This document shows positions 1 through 8,267 of a stretch of 52,174 nt of DNA, one piece after another (positions within the stretch are counted from its first letter, which is position 1; each line of letters starts with the position of its first letter). The translations under genes and the position numbers were made by a program. Source of the stretch: UBA2336 sp046294915 (lineage in GTDB: Bacteria; Bacteroidota; Bacteroidia; Cytophagales; Cyclobacteriaceae). The stretch lies in NCBI GenBank assembly GCA_046294915.1, contig JBKBOE010000009.1, positions 1-52,174 on the forward strand, read 5' to 3'. Below the pieces are notes generated by a model. It saw only the letters and a program-made list of their open reading frames with translations. It ran no database searches and was not told the origin of the DNA.

Positions 1-1812
1 ATATAGTACCACGCGGTAATTAAACACATTCTCTTCGGAGTTGATACCGTCATCTACAATGGTGGTGTCACCGGGAAGTGTGCCGGGATGAACCTCAGTA
101 AGGCCGGCATTTCCGGCAAAGCCATTGGCTCGCCAAACTTTATATTCATAAGGGCCAGGAAACTGTGTTTTGTCTATATCAAATGGTGATCTCCAACTTA
201 CTCTGATTTCACCGGTTGAGGGATTCGTTTTATCCACGGTAGCATGGGTAATAACAGGCGCATCGGCCAAAATGGGCGGGATGCAAATCTCCTGCGAAAC
301 GTAACTCTCGCCACCCCCGGGCGATGGATAAATTGCCACAAGCCGGTAACAGAATTTTGCCCCCACATCAAGGCCTTTGCCTCCGTTGGTATCATTAAAT
401 AAAACATCAGATGCACTAACCTCGCCAATTTTGGTATAGCCTAAATATTCAGGCATACCGGTTTGGCAGCTATCCGGAGTAAACGTAATACTGTCCACCC
501 TGCGCCAGATTTGTATGGTTGTGGCATTCGGGCAGGCATATGGCTGCCACTCCAGCAGGGCATGCCTGTTGGCCAGGTCAACCGTGGCATTACTCCACAC
601 CGGTGGAGGACCAACAACCCGTATTCTCCATGTTTTAAAAGTTACCAGCCTTGGCGATCCTTTATCGGTTACCTTAAATACCACCTGGTAGGGCTGCTCC
701 TTGATGTGGTCGCAGGTGGTTGTCCAAGAAAATTGCAGTTCGGCCGGTGGGTTGGAAGCCTGAAAAACTGCCGGGAATGGGCTTACCGTAGCCGGTGATG
801 GGAATGTGGAGCCAAAAATTTCAGAAAATGCTTCCAGTTTTACTTCATCGTTGTTCGGGTCAATACCGAAAATGGTTTCATTAATTACCGTGCCGGCATC
901 AACGCATATATCTTCAGGCACAATCAGATCGGGTCGGTCGTTATCGCAATCTTCCACAATAATCTGCATATCCCTGCGCACAAAGCCAATTCGCACCCAC
1001 TGCCCGTTTATCTTCCTCCATTCAATTATAATAAAGGCAATATTATATTCACCCGCCTGGCAGGGGGCATCCCAAACAATGGTGCCATCGGAGGGATTTA
1101 TGGTAAACGTAGGTGGGCCATCACCTTCTTCATTCCCGGGCTGGCAGTTGGCATAGAAAAATGGGTCATTCGGAGGCTTGTAGCCAACCACCGGTTTGCC
1201 TTTTTCTGAAAAAGGAATGACTAATTCATAAGAAAGACTGTCGCCATCCGGATCAAACGCTCCCGGATTATGAAAAAATGCCTGACCGCTGCATGCCCGG
1301 TCAATGGGAGGTATAAGCAGTTGGGGGCTGTTCTTGTTACAGATAAATGGATCAATTATGAGTTGTGTCTCCAGATAAAACATGGTGTTTACCGAATTCA
1401 ACATATTTAGCACGCCTTCATTACGGTTTGGCTCGTTGTATGAAATAATATACACACCCGGACTGCTGTAGGTATGGATGTAAGTAAACGAGGCCGTTGC
1501 AATGTTGGGACCGAATTCGGGCAGTAAGGTGTTGGGTGTTTCCGGTACAAGAATAAAATTCCCGTCTCCGAAATCCAGAAAATCCTGCTCGCCCCCAAAC
1601 AATACGGGTGATCCCGAGTTGGTATATACCCGCACGGTAATTTCGTAGCGAAGGTCACCACAGTTCTGAGTCAGCTTCCGTACGGTAATCTGGCCGGCAC
1701 GTAAATGGGTTGCCAGGCTCGAAAAAGAAATAAACAGTTGCAAAGCAAGCATCCCGATAAGGATAAGCCCCCTGCCTCCAAATACACCCCTGCTTGCTTT
1801 TTGTGTTGCCAT
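1..1812 (-). CDS. Large PKD/FN3-type secreted surface protein, 3' end beyond window
   Basis: An uninterrupted minus-strand frame of 604 codons runs from ATG at 1812 off the left edge. The N-terminus has a basic start and a hydrophobic stretch (LILIGMLALQLFISFSSLA, about residues 16-34), followed by ATHLRAGQIT, an opening I associate with Bacteroidota gliding/T9SS surface proteins. PKD-like segments follow: LDFGDGNF with HTYSSPGVYIISY, then DPDGDSLSYEL, and further on DPNNDEVKLEAF. Two FN3-like stretches come next (HALLEWQPY, then IRVSWRSPFD). By family analogy it should end in a type B T9SS sorting domain, but that part lies outside the window. It stands alone, divergent from the 79-residue gene. 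Probable role: exported adhesin or cell-surface structural protein. Plus-strand frames at 463-1156 are only shadows of it. Confidence 0.85.
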   Translation of the reverse strand, partial: MATQKASRGVFGGRGLILIGMLALQLFISFSSLATHLRAGQITVRKLTQNCGDLRYEITVRVYTNSGSPVLFGGEQDFLDFGDGNFILVPETPNTLLPEFGPNIATASFTYIHTYSSPGVYIISYNEPNRNEGVLNMLNSVNTMFYLETQLIIDPFICNKNSPQLLIPPIDRACSGQAFFHNPGAFDPDGDSLSYELVIPFSEKGKPVVGYKPPNDPFFYANCQPGNEEGDGPPTFTINPSDGTIVWDAPCQAGEYNIAFIIIEWRKINGQWVRIGFVRRDMQIIVEDCDNDRPDLIVPEDICVDAGTVINETIFGIDPNNDEVKLEAFSEIFGSTFPSPATVSPFPAVFQASNPPAELQFSWTTTCDHIKEQPYQVVFKVTDKGSPRLVTFKTWRIRVVGPPPVWSNATVDLANRHALLEWQPYACPNATTIQIWRRVDSITFTPDSCQTGMPEYLGYTKIGEVSASDVLFNDTNGGKGLDVGAKFCYRLVAIYPSPGGGESYVSQEICIPPILADAPVITHATVDKTNPSTGEIRVSWRSPFDIDKTQFPGPYEYKVWRANGFAGNAGLTEVHPGTLPGDTTIVDDGINSEENVFNYRVVLY

Positions 1813-1943
1813 TGCTACAAATGCGGTCACAATATAAAACTGAAGGTCGGACAGAAAAAATTCACAAAGGATAACGATTTAACCTTGTTTTTATTTTTTA
1901 ACCGGTAATTCATTTAACTTGTTAAACCACAAACCCTAATGCA

Positions 1944-2183
1944 ATGCAAATTGTTGGAGAAGTGCCCCATCCGGAATGTAAAATAACCCTTCTTAAATGG
2001 AATAACCGGTATCTGGTAAAACTCGAGAAAGGGCCTTTTGAACAAACCTATAAAGTAAGCCAGTTTAATGTAGCAAATGACGAAGAACTGCGCCAGGTAG
2101 TAAATACCGACTTTATCACCAATGCGCTCAGGCAATTTGATGTCATGGAAGTGATCTGGAGTAATGCCATGCAACGCCTGTAA
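1944..2183 (+). CDS. Small conserved protein of unknown function (79 aa)
   Basis: A 79-residue soluble protein with no signal peptide or membrane segment. It starts MQIVGEVPHPECKITLLKWN and looks like a small mixed beta/alpha domain. An ATG at 1939 is in another frame, so 1944 is the start. It precedes the acyltransferase gene by 47 bases on the same strand and may share its transcript. I recall similar short proteins in Cytophagales but know no function. Reality as a gene is supported by its coding-like composition and its position in a gap that otherwise has none. Confidence 0.7.
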   Translation: MQIVGEVPHPECKITLLKWNNRYLVKLEKGPFEQTYKVSQFNVANDEELRQVVNTDFITNALRQFDVMEVIWSNAMQRL

Positions 2184-2230
2184 AGGTGATGCCCTGTTTT
2201 GGAAAGCAATAATTTATATATTTTGCCCCT

Positions 2231-3919
2231 GTGGAAGTTTTAGAGAAGAAGAACAAAAACAAAAAGTACCGGCCTATTTTAGACCGCATACCCGATTGGC
2301 CGGTATACCAGCTAAGCCGTAACCGCAAAGAGTTTATCGAAGAAGTTGCTAAGAAATCATTTGAGCGCATTAAGCAACTCCGGCCAACGCGTAAGCAATT
2401 ACTCGATGACCTGGAGGCAACGGTTTACCGGGAACAACAACGTATGAAGCGAAACCGGTGGCGTGTTGACCCTCCGGACGAGCAAAAATTCTGGTCTCGG
2501 ATAAAGGAGAAACTGGTTGAACTTTCAAACAAGCCTGAAGAACCGGGAGCAGAAGATAAACTGCTCCTTCAGATTGTAAACCGGTATGCCAACGAAATTG
2601 CCGGTAACTTCAAACCCAGCTCGTACCGGTTTGCCCGCAGGGTTACTACATTTTGGTTTAACCGTTTACTTAATGCTTCGCGTGTAAAAAAATTCGGAGC
2701 CATTTTCAGCAGCAAATACACACTGCGTGATAAAATTCAGATTGTGGGCAAGGTAAAACAACTGCGCAAGCTGGCCAGGCATGGAACCATTGTGATGGTG
2801 CCCACGCATTTCAGCAACCTCGACTCGATCCTGATTGGCTGGGTGATTCACGCGCTCGGACTGCCGGCATTTATTTACGGAGCCGGCCTTAACCTGTTCA
2901 ACATAAAAATATTCGCCTACTTTATGAACAGCCTTGGCGCCTATAAGGTAGACCGCAGAAAGAAAAACCTCCCTTACCTTGAAACCCTGAAAATGTACTC
3001 AAGCCTGGCTATTCAAAAAGGAGCACACAGCCTTTTCTTTCCAGGTGGTACACGGTCAAGATCAGGCGCGTTGGAAAAAACACTAAAGCTCGGCTTACTC
3101 TCAACCACCATTGAAGCACAGCGTAACATTTACCTCAATACACCAGAAGGCGAAGAGCCCCGGAAAATTTTTATTGTTCCGGTAACCCTCAACTACCACT
3201 TTGTGCTGGAGGCTCCCGACCTGATTGAAGAATACCTGTCGGTAAAAGGCCAGGACAGGTACCTGCCCGAACAAGACAAGTACGGAAGCTTCCAGTTGAT
3301 CCGGTTTTTGATAAAATTTTTCGGCAAAGGATCCAATATCTCAGTTTCCATTGGCCGTGGTTTAGATGTTATGGGAAACTATGTTACCGATGAAGGCCAA
3401 AGCCTTGATTCACAAGGCAGAGTTATCCATACCCGCGACTATTTTCTTTCAAATGGCCACATTACCATCGATAAGCAGCGTGAGGATGAATACACACGCA
3501 TGCTCAGCCAACGTATTGTAACGGAATACCACCGGATTAACCGTGTTTTTGCCAGTCACCTGGTAGCCTTTGTGGCCTTTGAGATGTGGCAGAAGAAACA
3601 CCCGTTACTTGATTTGTTCGGATTGTTGCGCCTGCCGGAAGAAGACCAGGTAATTGAATATGCCGAATTCCGGAAAACCTGTAAACGGGTGCGCAAACAA
3701 ATTTACCGGCTCAAAGAACAAGGCAGGGTAAATCATGCCACACACCTGAAAGGAAAAATTGACCTGGTGATCCGGCACGGCATGGAAAACGTTGGTATCT
3801 TCCACCTCAATCGCCCGTTACTGTTCAATAAGCAGGGCAACATCATTACGCAGGATCTGTCACTTCTGTACTATTATCACAACCGCCTTACCGGCTATGA
3901 CCTCGAAAAAGTTATCTGA
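2231..3919 (+). CDS. Glycerol(-3-phosphate) acyltransferase, PlsB/PlsC-like
   Basis: A 562-residue membrane-associated acyltransferase predicted to transfer an acyl chain to glycerol-3-phosphate or lysophosphatidate in phospholipid synthesis. The LPLAT block I motif HX4D is at H193-D198 (THFSNLDS) and block III is FPGGTRSRSG at about 270-279. Flanking extensions of about 180 residues before and 250 after make it much longer than PlsC (about 240) and closer to PlsB-type enzymes. The start is GTG at 2231; no ATG occurs in frame until about codon 72. Its end overlaps gpsA by 23 bases, and gpsA makes glycerol-3-phosphate, which favours a glycerol-3-phosphate acyltransferase role. That substrate assignment is inference. 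A near-consensus -7 sequence (TATATTTTG, 2217-2225) lies just upstream. Confidence 0.85.
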   Translation: MEVLEKKNKNKKYRPILDRIPDWPVYQLSRNRKEFIEEVAKKSFERIKQLRPTRKQLLDDLEATVYREQQRMKRNRWRVDPPDEQKFWSRIKEKLVELSNKPEEPGAEDKLLLQIVNRYANEIAGNFKPSSYRFARRVTTFWFNRLLNASRVKKFGAIFSSKYTLRDKIQIVGKVKQLRKLARHGTIVMVPTHFSNLDSILIGWVIHALGLPAFIYGAGLNLFNIKIFAYFMNSLGAYKVDRRKKNLPYLETLKMYSSLAIQKGAHSLFFPGGTRSRSGALEKTLKLGLLSTTIEAQRNIYLNTPEGEEPRKIFIVPVTLNYHFVLEAPDLIEEYLSVKGQDRYLPEQDKYGSFQLIRFLIKFFGKGSNISVSIGRGLDVMGNYVTDEGQSLDSQGRVIHTRDYFLSNGHITIDKQREDEYTRMLSQRIVTEYHRINRVFASHLVAFVAFEMWQKKHPLLDLFGLLRLPEEDQVIEYAEFRKTCKRVRKQIYRLKEQGRVNHATHLKGKIDLVIRHGMENVGIFHLNRPLLFNKQGNIITQDLSLLYYYHNRLTGYDLEKVI

Positions 3920-4958
3920 CGAAAAACCAGTAGGCGTAATCGGTGCAGGTAACTTCGGAAGCGCTGTTGCCAATTTATTGGCCCGCCAGCGCAACGTATT
4001 ACTCTATGCCCGCGATGAGAAGACCATCCAACGGATTTTGGAGAAACGGGAAAACCGGGGGCATAAGATGAAAAAAAACATAACCCCTATAAACGACCTC
4101 AAGCAACTTGCCCGCGCGTGCGACATCCTGTTTCCAATAGTACCCTCCTCACACTTCCGCAGCATGATGCGTCAACTTTCGCCACACCTGCACCCTTACC
4201 ATATATTAATTCACGGTACAAAAGGTTTTGATATCACCCTTCCAAAAGCACACACTATCGAGTCGGTGAGTAAACTTAACCGGAGCCAGGTGAAAACCAT
4301 GAGCGAAGTAATCCGCGAAGAGAGTGTGGTAGTGCGCGTAGGCTGCCTGGCAGGGCCCAATCTTTCCAAAGAACTTGCTGCGCGTCATCCTGCAGCCACC
4401 GTTATCGCCAGCCATTTTAATGAAGTGATCAGCATTGGTAAACGATTGCTTCGCAATGACCGTTTTCAGGTATACGGCAACAATGATCTGGTTGGTGTTG
4501 AGTTGGCCGGTGTATTAAAAAATATTATTGCCATAGCCTCGGGTGCATTGCAGGGTATGGGCTACGGTGAAAACGCCCGGGGTCTTCTCATCAGCCGGGG
4601 CGTTGTGGAGATGATCCACCTGGGTCGTGCATTGGGTGGAAATACCAAAGCATTTTTAGGACTGGCCGGAATTGGCGACCTGGTTACCACCAGCAACAGT
4701 GCATTAAGCCGCAATTTCCAGGTGGGGCATAAATTGGCTCAAGGCCTCAGGCTACCGGAGATATTGGAGAGTATGGACGAAGTTGCCGAAGGGGTAAATA
4801 CCGTGCGCATTGCAAAAAAATGCGCGGATTATTACAAGGTAAGAGCACCCATTACAAATACATTATACCAGGTTTTATTTGAAGACCTAACCGTGAAGCA
4901 GGCACTTAGTTACCTGATGCGGTACCCCCTAAACGTGGATATTGATTTTTTGGATTGA
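3897..4958 (+). CDS. gpsA: NAD(P)-dependent glycerol-3-phosphate dehydrogenase
   Basis: Reduces dihydroxyacetone phosphate to sn-glycerol-3-phosphate, the backbone of phospholipids. The protein has 353 residues, slightly above the usual 330-340. The Rossmann motif GAGNFG lies at 16-21. The family signatures GCLAGPNLSKELA, GVELAGVLKNIIAIASG (with the catalytic Lys) and GLAGIGDLVTT all occur in the expected order. The reading frame is open further upstream to 3792, but that part is a shadow of the acyltransferase; the ATG at 3897 gives a normal N-terminus and a 23-base overlap with the upstream gene, implying translational coupling. The stop is 3 bases from the convergent HIT gene. Confidence 0.95.
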   Translation: MTSKKLSDEKPVGVIGAGNFGSAVANLLARQRNVLLYARDEKTIQRILEKRENRGHKMKKNITPINDLKQLARACDILFPIVPSSHFRSMMRQLSPHLHPYHILIHGTKGFDITLPKAHTIESVSKLNRSQVKTMSEVIREESVVVRVGCLAGPNLSKELAARHPAATVIASHFNEVISIGKRLLRNDRFQVYGNNDLVGVELAGVLKNIIAIASGALQGMGYGENARGLLISRGVVEMIHLGRALGGNTKAFLGLAGIGDLVTTSNSALSRNFQVGHKLAQGLRLPEILESMDEVAEGVNTVRIAKKCADYYKVRAPITNTLYQVLFEDLTVKQALSYLMRYPLNVDIDFLD

Positions 4959-4961
4959 CGA

Positions 4962-5354
4962 TTACAAAGCCCGGCTTATCTGATTGGCCATTTCAGCCAA
5001 CTCTTCGTTGGACGGCTTTAGTTTAGGGCGGGTAAAATTAATGTCACCCATACTGTTCATAGGCACCAGATGTACATGAACATGCGGAACCTCCAGGCCG
5101 ATAACTGCAACACCAACCCGCTTACACGAAACCACCTTTTTTATAGCCTTGGCCACCTTCTTTGAAAACACATGAAGGCCTGCCAATGTAGCGTCATCTA
5201 AATCAAAAATATAATCGATCTCCTGTTTAGGCACTACCAGTACGTGGCCCGGCACAAGGGGCATAACGTCAAGAAAGGCAATAAACTGGTCATCCTCGGC
5301 TACAATATGTCCGGGTATTTCACGATTGATGATCCGTGTAAAAATAGTTGGCAT
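4962..5354 (-). CDS. HIT family nucleotide hydrolase/transferase
   Basis: A 130-residue histidine-triad protein (Hint/PKCI-like) that hydrolyses adenosine phosphoramidate or related nucleotide conjugates. The signature HVHVHLVP lies near residue 92, and the N-terminal TIFTRIINREIPGHIVAEDD is typical. It lies 2 bases downstream of greA, so the two are almost certainly co-transcribed. Its physiological substrate is not known from sequence. Confidence 0.93.
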   Translation of the reverse strand: MPTIFTRIINREIPGHIVAEDDQFIAFLDVMPLVPGHVLVVPKQEIDYIFDLDDATLAGLHVFSKKVAKAIKKVVSCKRVGVAVIGLEVPHVHVHLVPMNSMGDINFTRPKLKPSNEELAEMANQISRAL

Positions 5355-5356
5355 AG

Positions 5357-5833
5357 CTACACCGATATATTGATTACCTCAAACAGCATTTCACCGGCAG
5401 GTGTTTTGATCGTTGCCGTATCTCCTTTCTTTTTACCCAATAATCCTTTGCCAATGGGCGATTGGGTAGAGATTTTTCCGGCTTTCAGGTCAGCCTCTTC
5501 CTCAGACACCAGTGTATAGGTAAAGGAGGCTCCGTTCTTTTTGTTCTTGATCGTTACTTTAGACAGGATAGAGACTTTTGAAGTATCCACATTTGATTCA
5601 TCCAGCAACCGCGCATTGGCCATCAGTTCTTCCAACTGGGCAATTTTGGCTTCGAGGTGACCTTGCGCATCCTTTGCGGCATCGTACTCTGCATTTTCGC
5701 TGAGGTCGCCTTTATCGCGGGCATCTGCAATTTGCCTTGCGATTTCAGCACGACCCTTGCCTTTTAATTCGGCCAGTTCAGCCTTTAACTTATCAAGGCC
5801 TTCCTTGGTATAATATGAAATTTTCTTTGTCAT
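5357..5833 (-). CDS. greA: Transcription elongation factor GreA
   Basis: Rescues backtracked RNA polymerase by stimulating transcript cleavage through the secondary channel. The protein has 158 residues, the usual length. The N-terminal coiled coil (about 5-75) carries the acidic tip region DARDKGDLSENAEYDAAKD, and the C-terminal FKBP-like domain contains TIKTPAGEMLFEV. The frame is open 5 codons further upstream (to 5848), but ATG at 5833 gives the family start MTKKISYYTKEG. It is the promoter-proximal gene of a greA-HIT pair. Confidence 0.96.
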   Translation of the reverse strand: MTKKISYYTKEGLDKLKAELAELKGKGRAEIARQIADARDKGDLSENAEYDAAKDAQGHLEAKIAQLEELMANARLLDESNVDTSKVSILSKVTIKNKKNGASFTYTLVSEEEADLKAGKISTQSPIGKGLLGKKKGDTATIKTPAGEMLFEVINISV

Positions 5834-5882
5834 AACATCCTTGTACACTATTGCACTTCAAGGGCAGAAGCAACAAAATAAA

Positions 5883-5909
5883 ACAACGGTCTCTTGGGAA
5901 GACCGTTGT
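5883..5909 (-). terminator. Rho-independent terminator of the pentapeptide-repeat gene
   Basis: A perfect 10-bp inverted repeat (ACAACGGTCT / AGACCGTTGT, loop of 7) lies between the stop of the minus-strand pentapeptide gene (5954) and the start of greA (5833). On the minus strand the stem is followed by TTTATTTTG, a U-rich tail, so it should terminate transcription leftward and insulate greA. Confidence 0.8.
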
Positions 5910-5953
5910 ATGAAACAAAGGTAGCGTTTTACCCGAATAGACCAAAACAGGTA

Positions 5954-6799
5954 CTAGGCACCTACCAATTCCGGAATCAGGTTTTTTACCTGTTCCATAA
6001 TTTCATCATCAAATTTTGCAAGGTATAGAGTCTTGGCTTTAGCTAACTGTTCAATGGTAAGCCCCTTGGCTCCCCGTAAATCGGCCTTGTAAAGGCTGGC
6101 ATTTTCCAGATCAGCCCCCATCAGGTAACTATTCGTGAGGTTCGCCTCCATCAGGTACGCATTGTTAAAATTCGCTTTGATCATAAATGCATTCTGAAAC
6201 TGCGTTTTAATCAAAAAAGCATCCTTAAAATTAGCTCCGCTGGCATATGCTCCCTGCAGGTTAGCCTGATTGAGGTTTGAGTTTTCAAAATTCGTCTGAT
6301 TGAGCCGGGTGTTCTCCAGATTGGCTTCAATCATTGATGACTGGGAGATATTGGCAGAATTGAGGTTAGAGCCTTTCAGGTTTACGTAGTTGAGGTTTGT
6401 TTTTGAAAGAAAGCAATTCACCAGGTTGATTTCGAAAATATTATGCCGGTTCAATCGCTTGATGTTTCCCACGGTGCGAAAAGCAGCTTCTTCAGACTCC
6501 CACAGGCGGAAGTCATCGATCTCATCTTTATAAAAGCGGATGCGTTGCCTGATCTGTCCGTTCTGGTTTAACCAGAAGATAAGGATACCGATAACGGCAA
6601 TATCGAAAATCATTCCGTGCGCTTCGGCTAAAATCTGGGCCCAAAAAGCATCAAAGTCGTTTAAATAGTACTTCATGCTTAGCGCCAAAACAAGTATGGT
6701 AACAGCAACCAGTACTAATGTTGATGTCAGCAAAGGCTTTTCGATTACGTTGTTAAACGTATCGCGTAGCTGCTTAATTCGTCTCTTAAGGATTTGCAC
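5954..6799 (-). CDS. Membrane-anchored pentapeptide-repeat protein
   Basis: 281 residues. Two hydrophobic segments (about 24-44, LVLVAVTILVLALSMKYY; about 62-79, GMIFDIAVIGILIFWLN) anchor the N-terminus. A short charged linker follows, then about 25 pentapeptide repeats of A(N/D)Lxx type from about 120 to 250 (for example SNLNSANIS, ANLENTRLN, ADLENASLYKADLRGA). Such repeats fold as a right-handed quadrilateral beta-helix. The C-terminal 30 residues are helical and close with LTIEQLAKAKTLYLAKFDDE, a tail common in this family. With both membrane helices near the N-terminus the helix is probably cytoplasmic. Function is unknown; it is not an obvious Qnr/MfpA-type gyrase protector because of its membrane anchor. 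It is monocistronic, with its own -7 box and terminator. Confidence 0.88.
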   Translation of the reverse strand: MQILKRRIKQLRDTFNNVIEKPLLTSTLVLVAVTILVLALSMKYYLNDFDAFWAQILAEAHGMIFDIAVIGILIFWLNQNGQIRQRIRFYKDEIDDFRLWESEEAAFRTVGNIKRLNRHNIFEINLVNCFLSKTNLNYVNLKGSNLNSANISQSSMIEANLENTRLNQTNFENSNLNQANLQGAYASGANFKDAFLIKTQFQNAFMIKANFNNAYLMEANLTNSYLMGADLENASLYKADLRGAKGLTIEQLAKAKTLYLAKFDDEIMEQVKNLIPELVGA

Positions 6800-6827
6800 G
6801 GTAGTCGATAAACAACAGTTGAATGTA

Positions 6828-6835
6828 CAAAATTA
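6828..6835 (-). promoter_or_regulatory. Bacteroidota -7 promoter box for pentapeptide-repeat gene
   Basis: On the minus strand this reads TAATTTTG, an exact match to the phylum -7 consensus TAnnTTTG, about 29 bases before the ATG at 6799. A clear -33 TTTG was not seen at the usual spacing. Confidence 0.5.
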
Positions 6836-6911
6836 ACTGTAATTAAAGTGCTCTCGCAATCGCAATCCCCTGCATAATCTTACATGGCTAAAGAATTGTT
6901 CAATCGGTTTG

Positions 6912-8267
6912 CTACATCATAAGGTGTACGGTAAGAAAATAGACTGAAAGCCCCAGCATATCGTTTATGGTGGTAATGAACGGGCCTGCTGCAAGTGCAG
7001 GGTTAAAACCCAGTTTATTAAGCACCAGTGGTGTAAGCGTTCCAATAAAAGAAGCAAATACAACTACACTAAAGAGCGCTACAGAAACAACTAACGACAG
7101 GTGTAGTTCGCTGAACAAAAGTACATTGGCTCCATACACAAGGGCCGCAAGGAAAAAGCCGTTCAACACAGCTACCGAAAATACTTTTCCTAACCGCATC
7201 CATAACCCTTCGTACATAAATACAGAATTTGCAAGGCTTTGGACAATTAATGCTGAAGATTGAATACCCACATTACCTCCGGTTGCCTGAATAAGCGGAG
7301 TAAAAAATGCAATGGCAGTTACCCGCGCCAGTTCCGCTTCAAACAGGCCCATAAATTTTGCATTCATCAGTCCGCCAAGGATACCTATGAGCAGCCAGGG
7401 AAGGCGCGCCCGGGTATTTCTCCAAACGCTGTCATCTTCTTCTACATCTTCACTGATACCCGACATAAGCTGGCGATCCTCTTCAGCCTGCTCGGTAATC
7501 ACATCCACCACGTCATCAATGGTAATGCGGCCCACTAACTGGCCATTTACATTCACTACAGGTATGGATTCCAGGTCATACCTCCGCATTATTTCCGCTA
7601 CCTCGCGGTCAGCAAGAAATGTATCGACCGAAACAATTTCCTTCTCACATATTTCGGAAACAATTTTGCGGGCATCAGAGAGAACAAGGTCTTTCAGTGA
7701 AACACGGCCGATTAATTTATCACGATCATCCACTACATAAACTGCATAAAACGTATCGACATTCTCGGCTTGCTTTCTGATTTCATCAATGCACTGAACC
7801 ACCGTCCAGTTGTGACGCACCTTTATTAACTCTTTGGCCATTAGGCCGCCTGCAACATTTTCTTCAAACCGCAACAGGTCAATTACCTGCGCCTTCAAAT
7901 CCGTATCAAGGCCGGCCAGAACCTCCTCGCGCACTTTAATGGGTAACTCATTCAGAATATCGGCCGCATCATCAGAATTAAGCAGGTTAACAAAGCCAAT
8001 AATTTCCTGTGGGGTATATATTTTCAGAAACCTCACCCGGGTGTCCTCATCCAGATCGTTTATGATTTCGGCCTGCACCTCAAGCGGGAGCAAGTCCATA
8101 ACATACTTGGACTCTTCCGAGTTGAACTCATATAACAGTGTGGAAATATCAGCCGGGTTAACATTCTCCAGCGAGGCGCGTACAAACTCGCTGTCGCGCG
8201 CATCCAGCGCCTGTTGAAACCGCTCAACAAACTCCCGCGTTAACTCAAAGTGTGTTGTTGTTTCCAC
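6912..8267 (-). CDS. mgtE: Magnesium transporter MgtE
   Basis: Mg2+ channel/transporter of the inner membrane. 451 residues, the normal length. The order is an N-terminal helical MgtE_N domain (about 15-130, with the repeated DAADILNELP-type helices), paired CBS domains (about 135-255, including FYAVYVVDDRDKLIGRVSLKDL and SIPVVNVNGQLVGRITIDDVVD), and a C-terminal membrane domain from about 285 with the conserved ATGGNVGIQSSAL. The N domain and CBS pair act as the Mg2+ sensor that closes the pore. The ATG at 8267 lies inside the end of rsmA (23-base overlap), so it is probably translated from the rsmA message. Confidence 0.96.
   Translation of the reverse strand: METTTHFELTREFVERFQQALDARDSEFVRASLENVNPADISTLLYEFNSEESKYVMDLLPLEVQAEIINDLDEDTRVRFLKIYTPQEIIGFVNLLNSDDAADILNELPIKVREEVLAGLDTDLKAQVIDLLRFEENVAGGLMAKELIKVRHNWTVVQCIDEIRKQAENVDTFYAVYVVDDRDKLIGRVSLKDLVLSDARKIVSEICEKEIVSVDTFLADREVAEIMRRYDLESIPVVNVNGQLVGRITIDDVVDVITEQAEEDRQLMSGISEDVEEDDSVWRNTRARLPWLLIGILGGLMNAKFMGLFEAELARVTAIAFFTPLIQATGGNVGIQSSALIVQSLANSVFMYEGLWMRLGKVFSVAVLNGFFLAALVYGANVLLFSELHLSLVVSVALFSVVVFASFIGTLTPLVLNKLGFNPALAAGPFITTINDMLGLSVYFLTVHLMM

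Noticed and set aside
463..1156. Plus-strand open frames
   Set aside because: They lie antisense to the continuous minus-strand PKD/FN3 gene; their translations are low-complexity and have no recognisable motifs.
3792..3896. Upstream extension of gpsA
   Set aside because: These codons are an out-of-frame reading of the acyltransferase gene; ATG 3897 gives the normal GpsA N-terminus.
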